A stretch of DNA of 64,000 nucleotides, from contig NZ_JAGSHX010000006.1 of assembly GCF_018138715.1 (NCBI RefSeq), positions 9,300,001 through 9,364,000 on the forward strand. The letters run 5' to 3'. The notes below the pieces were generated by a model. That model made no database searches, was not told the origin of the DNA, and was given only the letters and a program-made list of their open reading frames with translations. The position numbers and the translations under genes are program-made. This DNA comes from Streptomyces asiaticus (GTDB lineage Bacteria; Actinomycetota; Actinomycetes; Streptomycetales; Streptomycetaceae). Shown here in pieces: positions 50,887 to 57,586 of this stretch (position 1 is its first letter; every line of letters begins with the position of its first letter).

Positions 50887-52248
50887 TCAGACCAGGGCGC
50901 TCTTACGGGCCATCCGGCCCGAGAGCTGGATCCGGTCCACGGCGCCGGTCCGCGGATCGCGGACGAAGCGTCCGCCGGGGAGCCGGCGTCCGGATGAGGG
51001 GTCCACCAGATCGCAGGTGAGGTCCTCGTGGCAGACCAGCGGCGCGGGGAGGTCGCCGTCCACGGACAGGGCGAGACCGCCGCCGTCGCCGATGGTCACC
51101 TGGTACTCGATGTCGCCGTTGAGGTAGATCCCGGTGCACTGCGAGGTCGCGGCCATGGGGGTGGCCCGGCGCCGTGGGGTGGGTGTGGGGGGCACCCGGA
51201 CGCCGGTGATCTCGCCGAGGACATCGGTCAGTTCGTGCCACAGCTCGGTGCCGGTGCCCGCGTTGGCGGTGAAGCCGACCACCGTGCCCGTGGCGGGATC
51301 GGCCCGCAGGAAGCAGGAGGTGCCCTGGGCGTTGCCGTCGTGCCCGAACCACAGGGTGTCGCCGTGCCGGAAGAGCCCCCAGCCCAGGCCCCAGCCGTCG
51401 GCCAGCACACCGGGGTCGGCGCCGGGCACCGGGCGGCGCATCTCCTCCGCGAGCCCGCGGGGCAGCGATCCCGCGGCGCCGTCGCCGAGATGGGCCCGGC
51501 CCAGCGCCACCAGATCGAGGGCACTGGCTCTCAGCGCGCCGGCCGCGGCCTCGGCGGGGGCGAGGTTCTGCCGCACCGGACGCGTTCTGCCGGTGGCCTT
51601 GTTGGCCGAGTGGCCGCGCGCCGTGGGCCGGTGCGGGGCTCCGGCCGTGCCGATGAAGGACGGCACGGTGCCCAGCGGATCGAGCAGCACGGACCGCATG
51701 GCCTCCTGCCAGCTCATCCCGGTGACCGTCTCGATCAGCCGGCCGGCGGCCACGAAGCCCGCGTTGGAGTAGGAGAAGTCCGTCCCCGGGGGCATCACCA
51801 GGGTGCGGTCGGTGCAGTGGTCCAGCAGATAGCGCGCGGCGGTCAGCGAGGCCACCTGGTCGGAGTCGGGCCCGGACGGAAGCCCCGCGGTGTGGCTGAG
51901 CACCTGGCGCACCGTGCACGGCGGACCGGCCCGCCGCAGCTCCGGCACATGGTCGCCGAGCCGGTCGTCCAGCTCCACATCGCCGTCCGCCACCAGGAGC
52001 ATCACCACGGTCGCGGTGTACGCCTTGGTGATGGAGCCGATGGGCACGGCCGCGTCGGCGGTGCACGGCTCGCCGGTGTCCACGTCCAGGACACCGGTCT
52101 CCACGGCGAGGGTCATTCCGCCGTAGTGCACGGCGAGTTGGGCTCCTGGCACCTGATGGGCGCGGGCCAGGGCGGTCAGTCGGTCCTCGAGGACGCGGCG
52201 TATCTTCGACCGCTCCTCGGCGGACGGGGCCGGGGTCGTACGTGACAC
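50887..52248 (-). CDS. Stand-alone PBP-type thioesterase / peptide macrocyclase (SurE family)
   Basis: A 453-residue serine hydrolase of the class C beta-lactamase/penicillin-binding-protein fold. GTG 52248 was chosen because AAGGAG lies about 6 bases upstream. Active-site motifs: S72-I-T-K75 (nucleophile and base), Y160-S-N162, and H303-D-G. A C-terminal beta-rich (lipocalin-like) region follows. There is no signal peptide or membrane anchor, unlike true cell-wall PBPs, so it acts in the cytosol. Position just upstream of an NRPS pair that lacks a cis thioesterase and ends in an E domain matches SurE, DsaJ and Ulm16, which release and head-to-tail cyclise peptidyl thioesters carrying a C-terminal D-residue. 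A beta-lactamase-like resistance or esterase role is the alternative; context makes it less likely. Confidence 0.88.
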   Translation of the reverse strand: MSRTTPAPSAEERSKIRRVLEDRLTALARAHQVPGAQLAVHYGGMTLAVETGVLDVDTGEPCTADAAVPIGSITKAYTATVVMLLVADGDVELDDRLGDHVPELRRAGPPCTVRQVLSHTAGLPSGPDSDQVASLTAARYLLDHCTDRTLVMPPGTDFSYSNAGFVAAGRLIETVTGMSWQEAMRSVLLDPLGTVPSFIGTAGAPHRPTARGHSANKATGRTRPVRQNLAPAEAAAGALRASALDLVALGRAHLGDGAAGSLPRGLAEEMRRPVPGADPGVLADGWGLGWGLFRHGDTLWFGHDGNAQGTSCFLRADPATGTVVGFTANAGTGTELWHELTDVLGEITGVRVPPTPTPRRRATPMAATSQCTGIYLNGDIEYQVTIGDGGGLALSVDGDLPAPLVCHEDLTCDLVDPSSGRRLPGGRFVRDPRTGAVDRIQLSGRMARKSALV

Positions 52249-52292
52249 GGTGCACTCCTTGCCGGGGGACGGGACGGGCGACGGGGGCCGGG

Positions 52293-53492
52293 TCATGGCA
52301 GCTGGCTCGTGGCCGTGACGTCCCGGGGCACGATCCTGAAGCCCTGCCAGTGGGTGGGCATGGGGTCCTGGTCCTCGTCCCTGGGCACATGGTGGAAGTC
52401 GACACTGACCCAGGCCACCGGGTCGGTGAGCTTCTCGTCGCCGGTGTACTTGTCGACCGAGGTGGCGCAGTCCGGAGCGGTGTTGCCGTAGGCCAGCCGC
52501 TCGCACTCCCGGTACTGCGTGAAGTACATGTCGTGGTGGGTGAACTCCTCGGTCTCGCGCGGCCCCCGGTACTGATCGCTCTGGTGGTTGTCGATCTCCC
52601 AGGACTTGGCGTGGCCGTCGGAGTTCTCGGTGGCGGGGTTCACCACCCGCCAGAAGCGGGTGGGCGCGAGATCCGCCGCGGTCTCACGGGAGAACACCGT
52701 GCGCTTGGTGGTGCGCGCGGCCGTGCCGCTGCCCAGGTAGTCGTACTGCTCCACGCGATTCTTCGACTGTCCGTCGACGTCGAAGTCCAGCCGCCAGAAG
52801 ATGTTGTGCGAGTGGTTCTCGCTGAACCGGGTGGAACCCACCCCGGTCGGCCAGCCGCTGCTCGCGTCGGAGAACTGGAACGGCGAGAGGCTTCCGGTGG
52901 CGCCGGACCGGGGGGTGATGGAGCCGTCGTCCGAGAAGCGCCACTCGGTGATGTAGTCGTACCAGCCGATCTCGGAGACCGAGAAGACGACCAGGTCGGT
53001 GCCGTGCAGTATGCCCTTCTCCACCGCGCTCTTGTAGGCGAACGGCCGCGGCTGCTCCTCGACGCACAGCACCGGGGTGTCACGGAAGTCGCGCAGCCGT
53101 CCGTCGGGGCAGTCCTTGGCGCTGAGCCGGGTGAGCGTGCCCTGCTCCAGATCGCCGAAGCCGATCGCCGAGACATCGTAGAAGCGCGGCTGACCGCTGT
53201 CGTAAGGCACATGCACCTCGGCCAGCGAGGCGCTCTTGAGGACCCGGGTGGGGGTGCCACGGTTCGGGGTGTAGATCACATCGCTCAGCACCGCGCCGGT
53301 GTTGCGGTCGATGTCCCAGCACATCTGCCACCGGGCACCGTTCTTCAGGGTCGTGCCGATGCGATCCGCGGCGGGGCAGGACGGGGCCGCCGCGGCCCCC
53401 GCGCGTGCGGCGGAGGCCGGGCCCGGCACCCACAGGGCCAGCAATCCCACCACGGCGATCAGCATCCGGGCACGCCGAAACAGACTGGACAC
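52293..53492 (-). CDS. Secreted copper amine oxidase-like protein with altered TPQ motif
   Basis: A 399-residue protein from GTG 53492 (GAGGGGAG ribosome site; TTG 53498 is an alternative). It has an N-terminal hydrophobic signal region (MLIAVVGLLALWVPGPASA). The body matches the catalytic domain of copper amine oxidases: the FYDVSAIGFGDL segment, NHSHNIFWRLDFDVDG with the HxH copper ligands, FRECERLAYGN-like FTQYRECERLAYGNTAPDC, and the C-terminal FHHVPRDEDQDPMPTHWQGF. The cofactor-forming segment reads IGWYDY (Tyr178), whereas the topaquinone consensus is N-Y-D/E. Asn is therefore replaced by Trp, which may impair cofactor formation. It is also shorter than typical 640-residue enzymes. It starts 15 bases after the partner gene and ends 44 bases before the PBP-TE start, so co-transcription is likely. 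Confidence 0.72.
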   Translation of the reverse strand: MSSLFRRARMLIAVVGLLALWVPGPASAARAGAAAAPSCPAADRIGTTLKNGARWQMCWDIDRNTGAVLSDVIYTPNRGTPTRVLKSASLAEVHVPYDSGQPRFYDVSAIGFGDLEQGTLTRLSAKDCPDGRLRDFRDTPVLCVEEQPRPFAYKSAVEKGILHGTDLVVFSVSEIGWYDYITEWRFSDDGSITPRSGATGSLSPFQFSDASSGWPTGVGSTRFSENHSHNIFWRLDFDVDGQSKNRVEQYDYLGSGTAARTTKRTVFSRETAADLAPTRFWRVVNPATENSDGHAKSWEIDNHQSDQYRGPRETEEFTHHDMYFTQYRECERLAYGNTAPDCATSVDKYTGDEKLTDPVAWVSVDFHHVPRDEDQDPMPTHWQGFRIVPRDVTATSQLP

Positions 53493-53506
53493 GGACAAGA
53501 CTCCCC

Positions 53507-54316
53507 TCACAGACCGATGACGGCGGCGCGCCTGGCCGACAGATCGATGACGATCCGGCTGGTGTCGATCCACTTGCCACCCGGAATGCGCACGAACAGC
53601 TGCACACACCGGTGCTCACCGCACCGGGACACCTTCCGGGCGCCGTCCACCCCCTCGGCCCGTGAACCGAGGAACGACATGCTCTGGAGGCGCAGTTGGG
53701 CGGGCGAGGTCAGCCGCTTCCCGGTCTGTGAGGCATAGGACGCGCGCATCCCCGGGCCGAGCCGGCGGTCGGCGAGGATGACCTTCACCGCCTCGCGGGC
53801 CTCGGCCAGGGTGGGAGGCGGCTGGACGCCGTGCCGGCGGATGGAGTCGAGGACCTTCTTGGAGCGCAGATCGACCACCCTGGTGATGAGGGTGTCCGAG
53901 GCGTAGTCGTAGAGCTGGACCTCGGCCCGGCTGTCGGTGGCGGAGGACGCCGACTTGGCCCGGAGCGGACGGCGGGTGTCCAGCGGCTCGGCGCCGGGGC
54001 CGCCCGCGGCGTTCCGCTCCCCGTCGCCCTTCTCCGCCGCCTTCTGACGGTCCTTCGCGGTCCCGGGCCCGGTGGCGGCGTCGATGGCGATACGGGACGC
54101 CTCGCGCGATTCCTCCGATGTCAGCCGGCCGGAGTGTGAGGCGACGGCGGCCGCGGGCTCCGAGGCGTCGGACGCGGGCGATCCGGCCGTCCGGAGGGCG
54201 GCGATCCCGCCGCCCGCCAGCACCGCCGTCAGACCCAGCGCCGCGGATACGCGCCATCTCCGGTGATGGCGCCGCCTGGTATCGGCCGCACTCTTGTCCG
54301 TCGCGTTGTCTGTCAT
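53507..54316 (-). CDS. Membrane-anchored/secreted partner of the amine oxidase-like protein
   Basis: A 269-residue protein. ATG 54316 is preferred; the frame stays open 16 codons upstream to a GTG without a ribosome site. Arg-rich N-terminus (RRRHHRRWR) then one hydrophobic segment (VSAALGLTAVLAGGGIAAL): a signal anchor or Tat/Sec-type signal. A low-complexity Ala/Glu/Lys-rich stretch separates it from a compact C-terminal domain. That domain contains LYDYASDTLITRVVDLRSKKVLDS, QPPPTLAEAREAVKVILADRRLGPGMRASYASQTG, and CGEHRCVQLFVRIPGGKWIDTSRIVIDLSARR. The domain looks like the N-terminal (N2/N3, PepSY-like) strand-helix module of copper amine oxidases. Together with the next gene it may be a split amine-oxidase-like pair. 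Two cysteines (CGEHRC) could form a disulfide outside the cell. Confidence 0.6.
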   Translation of the reverse strand: MTDNATDKSAADTRRRHHRRWRVSAALGLTAVLAGGGIAALRTAGSPASDASEPAAAVASHSGRLTSEESREASRIAIDAATGPGTAKDRQKAAEKGDGERNAAGGPGAEPLDTRRPLRAKSASSATDSRAEVQLYDYASDTLITRVVDLRSKKVLDSIRRHGVQPPPTLAEAREAVKVILADRRLGPGMRASYASQTGKRLTSPAQLRLQSMSFLGSRAEGVDGARKVSRCGEHRCVQLFVRIPGGKWIDTSRIVIDLSARRAAVIGL

Positions 54317-54631
54317 CACCCAGCCGTTTCCGTTGTCGGTCAAATGAGCCCGGTGGGGGCTCACGGTGACAGCACTCGGCCGGATACCGGATTGTCGCTG
54401 GTGCGTTCCCCGTCGTGCAGACGGGATTCAAGCCGCTGACTACGGCTCGCGCGGACTCCCCCCGGACTCTTCGCTGTCCACTGTTAGCTCACGCTTTCAC
54501 CACTCCGGGCGGCGTAACAGTCGCATTTGTCATCAAGCGGCTGTGAGAAACGCATGTCCCAGAGGCGGTCGAGCGGCCGCAAAGCGATGACGGGGAAGGC
54601 TCTGGGGAAGGCTCTCTGCCATCATGCTCAC
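54317..54631. promoter_or_regulatory. 315-bp divergent intergenic region
   Basis: No gene seen. It separates the minus-strand unit leading into the NRPS genes from the plus-strand Cys-rich helix-hairpin-helix gene, so it should hold promoters in both directions. It contains GAGCCC/GGGCTC (54346-54351 and 54357-54362), a small hairpin in the leader of the minus-strand transcript. It also has widely spaced arms ACTGTTA (54480-54486) and TAACAGT (54515-54521). It is noticeably more AT-rich near 54,470-54,560 than its surroundings. No convincing -35/-10 pair stands out. Confidence 0.5.
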
Positions 54632-55045
54632 ATGAGCCATTCGATCACCATTCGATGTGACATCTGTGGCGCCACTCATTCCTCCTCAGCGGCCGACAGT
54701 GTCGGTGCGCTGCGCGAAGTCATCGTCCAAATGAGCTGGTCGAGGGCGCGATGGGATGGCCGGGTGATCGATATGTGCGGTGGCTGCAGCGCCCGGGAAA
54801 TGACGCCGAGCGCGCCCGGACGGCGCTGCGGTTCCTGTGAGGGAGGCGAACTCTTCGACGTCCTCGGACACGACAGAATCGGACATCGTTTGGCCAATGC
54901 ATTACTCAGGGCCGGTATCGATAATCTCGAACTACTCTCCGGTTTCTCCGCGCGTCAGCTTCGTGATCTGGACGGTATCGGTGCCGTGAGCGCACGTCAC
55001 GCACTCAATCGTCTGCACTCCGCACCGAACGAAAGGCGATCGTGA
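54632..55045 (+). CDS. Cys-rich protein with helix-hairpin-helix (RNA polymerase alpha-CTD-like) domain
   Basis: A 137-residue protein starting at ATG 54632 (MSHSITIRCDICG); the frame is open further upstream without a ribosome site. The N-terminal half has three Cys pairs (CDIC, CGGC, CGSC), a likely zinc-binding region. The C-terminal half, RIGHRLANALLRAGIDNLELLSGFSARQLRDLDGIGAVSARHALNRL, has the helix-hairpin-helix pattern of the RNA polymerase alpha C-terminal domain and similar nucleic-acid-binding modules. It may therefore bind DNA or transcription machinery. Its stop overlaps the next start as GTGA. No named family is recognised. Confidence 0.6.
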   Translation: MSHSITIRCDICGATHSSSAADSVGALREVIVQMSWSRARWDGRVIDMCGGCSAREMTPSAPGRRCGSCEGGELFDVLGHDRIGHRLANALLRAGIDNLELLSGFSARQLRDLDGIGAVSARHALNRLHSAPNERRS

Positions 55046-55356
55046 GCGAATATTCCACTGGAACATCTGCACGGCCCGCTCTCTACGGCAGTCCGCGGCA
55101 CCGGGTGCTGTGGGTGGTGGGCGTGGTGTTTTCGGCCGGGCTGCTGGCGCCGCCGTTATTCCTCGGCGCCGCCCGAAAGGGGATCGTGCCGCGTACCGTA
55201 CCCGCCGGATACGCGGTGGCCATCTATCCGCTCGCGCTCGGACGGCAGTGGCTGCCGGACCCGGGGGACTGGATCTCATGGGCACTCGCGGCCCTGGTGC
55301 TCACCGCGGCCGTCCATGCCGCGCTCCTGGACACCGGCCGCGCGCCCGCCGGTTGA
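55042..55356 (+). CDS. Small membrane protein with two hydrophobic segments
   Basis: A 104-residue protein from GTG 55042, which overlaps the upstream stop (GTGA), so the two are translated together. Two hydrophobic helices are visible (VLWVVGVVFSAGLLAPPLFLGAA and ISWALAALVLTAAVHAALL) with a basic N-terminal side and a short loop between them. No recognisable family. Coupling suggests that it works with the Cys-rich helix-hairpin-helix protein, perhaps as its membrane partner. Confidence 0.6.
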   Translation: MSEYSTGTSARPALYGSPRHRVLWVVGVVFSAGLLAPPLFLGAARKGIVPRTVPAGYAVAIYPLALGRQWLPDPGDWISWALAALVLTAAVHAALLDTGRAPAG

Positions 55357-55372
55357 CCCTCGGGCGCGGAGC

Positions 55373-56113
55373 TCAGCCCTGCGCGGTGGGACGGACCACG
55401 ATCTCGCCGACGTCGACACCGGCCGGCTGCTCGATGGCGAACGCGATGGCGCGGGCGATGGCGGCCGGGGAGATCGCTATCTTGTCCATGCCGGCCTGGA
55501 TCCCGCTCCTCGTGTCCGGGTCGGTGATGGAACCCGCGAGCTCCGTCCGGATGAACCCCGGCGAGACGGTGGTCACCCGCAGCGTCTCGCCGGCCTCCTG
55601 GCGCAGCCCTTCGGAGATGGCGCGTACGGCGTTCTTGGTGCCGGCGTAGACCGACATCGTCGGGACGATGGTCAGCCCGGCGGTGGAGAGGGTGTGCACG
55701 AAATGCCCGGAGCCCTGCTCCCGGAAGACGGGCAGGGCCTCGGCGATGCCGTACAGCACCCCCTTGATGTTGACGTCGATCATCGCCTCCCAGTCCTCGA
55801 CGCGCAGATCGTCGAGGGCGGAGATCGGGCTGATCCCGGCGTTGCTGACGAGGACGTCCAGCTTTCCGTACCGTTCGCGTGCCGTCGCGACCAGCCGGGA
55901 CAGATCCGCGCGCCGCTTCACATCCGTGACGACGGCGACGGCCTCGCCGCCCGCCCCGGCGATCCGGGCCGCCAGTGCCTCGATGCGGTCCGACCGCCGC
56001 GCCGCGAGGACGACCTTGGCGCCACGCTCGGCCAGCAGCAGCGCGGTCGCCTCGCCGATACCGCTGCTCGCACCCGTAATGGCGACGACCTTGCCTTCGA
56101 TACCCGATGTCAT
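55373..56113 (-). CDS. Short-chain dehydrogenase/reductase (classical SDR)
   Basis: A 246-residue NAD(P)-dependent oxidoreductase. Cofactor motif TGASSGIG (residues 13-20), NAG motif in VLVSNAGISP, a catalytic Ser in HTLSTAGL, and Y156-AGT-K160. The Arg-rich end of strand 2 (VLAARRSDR) favours NADP(H). ATG 56113 follows GGAAGGA. It is divergent from a TetR gene, with two palindromic operator copies in between, so it is very probably controlled by that regulator. Such TetR/SDR pairs often handle toxic aldehydes, ketones or quinones. The substrate is unknown. Confidence 0.9.
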   Translation of the reverse strand: MTSGIEGKVVAITGASSGIGEATALLLAERGAKVVLAARRSDRIEALAARIAGAGGEAVAVVTDVKRRADLSRLVATARERYGKLDVLVSNAGISPISALDDLRVEDWEAMIDVNIKGVLYGIAEALPVFREQGSGHFVHTLSTAGLTIVPTMSVYAGTKNAVRAISEGLRQEAGETLRVTTVSPGFIRTELAGSITDPDTRSGIQAGMDKIAISPAAIARAIAFAIEQPAGVDVGEIVVRPTAQG

Positions 56114-56181
56114 GGGGGCTCCTTCCAGGAAAACTGCCGGAGGGCAGGGGGGAACGGGGAGCGGCGATGGCCTACAGTAAG

Positions 56182-56201
56182 AAGTGGAGGCGCCGCCACT
56201 T
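56182..56201. promoter_or_regulatory. TetR operator copy 1 (SDR side)
   Basis: AAGTGGAGGCGCCGCCACTT: 20-bp palindrome with one mismatched pair. On the minus strand a TACTGT -10-like hexamer lies just downstream of it, so it would overlap the SDR promoter. Confidence 0.75.
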
Positions 56202-56212
56202 CACCCCACATT

Positions 56213-56232
56213 AAGTGGGGGCGCCTCCACTT
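56213..56232. promoter_or_regulatory. TetR operator copy 2 (tetR side)
   Basis: AAGTGGGGGCGCCTCCACTT: same palindrome (consensus AAGTGGNGGCGCCNCCACTT), 31 bp from copy 1, about three helical turns. It lies 29 bases before the tetR ATG, which suggests autoregulation and binding of two dimers on one DNA face. Confidence 0.75.
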
Positions 56233-56260
56233 AGCAACCGGGGAATGAGGAGAGCCGCCG

Positions 56261-56842
56261 ATGGTCAGGGATCCAGGGCGCCCGCTGCGGGCCGACGCAC
56301 AGCGCAACCGGGAGAAGATCCTCTCCGCCGCGGTGCGGGTGTTCGCCGAGGAAGGGCTGGACGCCCATCTCGAGCGCATCGCCAAGGAGGCGGGCGTGGG
56401 CACCGGCACCCTCTACCGGAACTTCCCGACCCGCGAGCTGCTGATCGAGGCCGCCTACCGCAATGAGCTGGCCCGGCTCTGCGACGCCGCCCCCGAACTG
56501 CTGGCGGCCCTGCCCCCGCGCGAGGCCCTGCGGGCGTGGCTGGCCCGCTTCATGGACTACGCCAACGCCAAGCTGGGCATGGCGGACGCGCTGCGGGGCG
56601 TGGTCGCGTCGGGGGTCAATCCGTACGCCCAGAGCCACGAGATGATCCAGGACGCGCTGTCACGGCTGATGGACGCCGCCGTCACGGCCGGGGTGATCCG
56701 GTCGGACATCAGCGCCACCGACATGTTCGCCGCGCTCACCGGCATCGCCCTCGCCTCGGGGAAGCCCGAGCAGCGGGAGCAGGCCGACCGCCTCCTCGAC
56801 CTCACCCTGGACGGACTGAGCGCCGGATCCGGCGCTCAGTAA
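56261..56842 (+). CDS. TetR-family regulator of the divergent SDR gene
   Basis: A 193-residue regulator from ATG 56261 (GAGGAG ribosome site). The helix-turn-helix is clear (REKILSAAVRVFAEEGLDAHLERIAKEAGVGTGTLYRNFPTRELLI, about residues 18-60), and its recognition helix GVGTGTLYRNF is typical of TetR proteins. The helical C-terminal domain should bind the inducer. Two 20-bp palindromes lie directly upstream. Its last codons form one arm of a 26-bp perfect palindrome. Confidence 0.92.
   Translation: MVRDPGRPLRADAQRNREKILSAAVRVFAEEGLDAHLERIAKEAGVGTGTLYRNFPTRELLIEAAYRNELARLCDAAPELLAALPPREALRAWLARFMDYANAKLGMADALRGVVASGVNPYAQSHEMIQDALSRLMDAAVTAGVIRSDISATDMFAALTGIALASGKPEQREQADRLLDLTLDGLSAGSGAQ
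56815..56840. terminator. 26-bp perfect palindrome at the 3' end of tetR
   Basis: Two 13-base arms (ACTGAGCGCCGGA and its exact complement) meet without a spacer and run into the TAA stop, followed by the AT-rich AAAGATTT. In RNA this would form a long GC-rich hairpin over the last tetR codons, fitting an intrinsic terminator. Its perfect symmetry could also be a protein-binding site. Confidence 0.6.
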
Positions 56843-56906
56843 AGATTTCTGAGTTTTCAGTTCAGACTCTTGTGCCATCCGTTCAGCGCTCTTAGCGTGT
56901 GCGGCC

Positions 56907-57497
56907 ATGGAGAACGAACACGCCACGGACCGGGCCGCGGGAACCGCCGACGAGTCCGTGGGCGACCGGCTGCGCGCGCTGCGCAAGGCGCGCCGGCTGA
57001 CGCTGCGGACCGTCGCCGAGGCCGCCGGGATCAGTGAGGGCTATCTCAGCCAGATAGAGCGCGGGCAGGCCAATCCCAGCATCGCCACCCTCCAGCAGGT
57101 CGCCGCCGCGCTCGGCCTGAAGGTGGCCGATCTGTTCGGCGACGACTTCACCAGCGGCCCGAGCGTGCTGCGCGCCGAGGAGGCGCCCCGGCTCGCCCTC
57201 GGGGTGCTCGGCGGGCGCAAGTTCCGGCTGACCCCGGGGCCGCAGCACCATCTCGAAGTGTTCCTGGGGGAGTTCGACGCCCATGGCTCCACGGGAGAGA
57301 CCCTCTACAGCCACGGCGACTCGGAGGAGTTCCTGTACGTCCTCGAGGGCACGGTCGGGCTCCAGCTCGGCGAGCGCTCCTTCACCCTCGGGGCCGGTGA
57401 CAGCATCCGCTACTCCTCGGCCGTACCGCATCGGCTGAGCGAGACGGCCGGGGCGGCCGCCCGGGTGCTGTGGGTGATCAGCCCACCCAGCTACTGA
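56907..57497 (+). CDS. XRE-family regulator with C-terminal cupin sensor
   Basis: A 196-residue regulator. An N-terminal XRE helix-turn-helix (VGDRLRALRKARRLTLRTVAEAAGISEGYLSQIERGQANPSIATLQQVAAALG, about residues 19-75) is joined to a cupin_2 domain (about 110-190; YSHGDSEEFLYVLEGTVGLQLGERSFTLGAGDSIRYSSAVPHRL). This is the PuuR/SutR architecture, which senses small amines, amino acids or sulfur compounds and controls the neighbouring catabolic genes. ATG 56907 has no ribosome site, so the transcript may be leaderless. It is the first gene of a same-strand series with an FAD oxidase, two transporters and an M20 peptidase. Confidence 0.9.
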   Translation: MENEHATDRAAGTADESVGDRLRALRKARRLTLRTVAEAAGISEGYLSQIERGQANPSIATLQQVAAALGLKVADLFGDDFTSGPSVLRAEEAPRLALGVLGGRKFRLTPGPQHHLEVFLGEFDAHGSTGETLYSHGDSEEFLYVLEGTVGLQLGERSFTLGAGDSIRYSSAVPHRLSETAGAAARVLWVISPPSY

Positions 57498-57586
57498 CCC
57501 CCTGCCACTTCGATCCGCGACGAAACCGGGGCCATCCCAGGCCGCCCGACCAGCGGCCGTTCGACCACGATTGGCTGAGTGCCGCA

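Noticed and set aside
50887..52248. Annotation of the PBP-type enzyme as a beta-lactamase or DD-carboxypeptidase for resistance
   Set aside because: No signal peptide or anchor is present and it sits in front of TE-less NRPS genes, so the trans-cyclase reading explains more. It is kept as the alternative in the entry.
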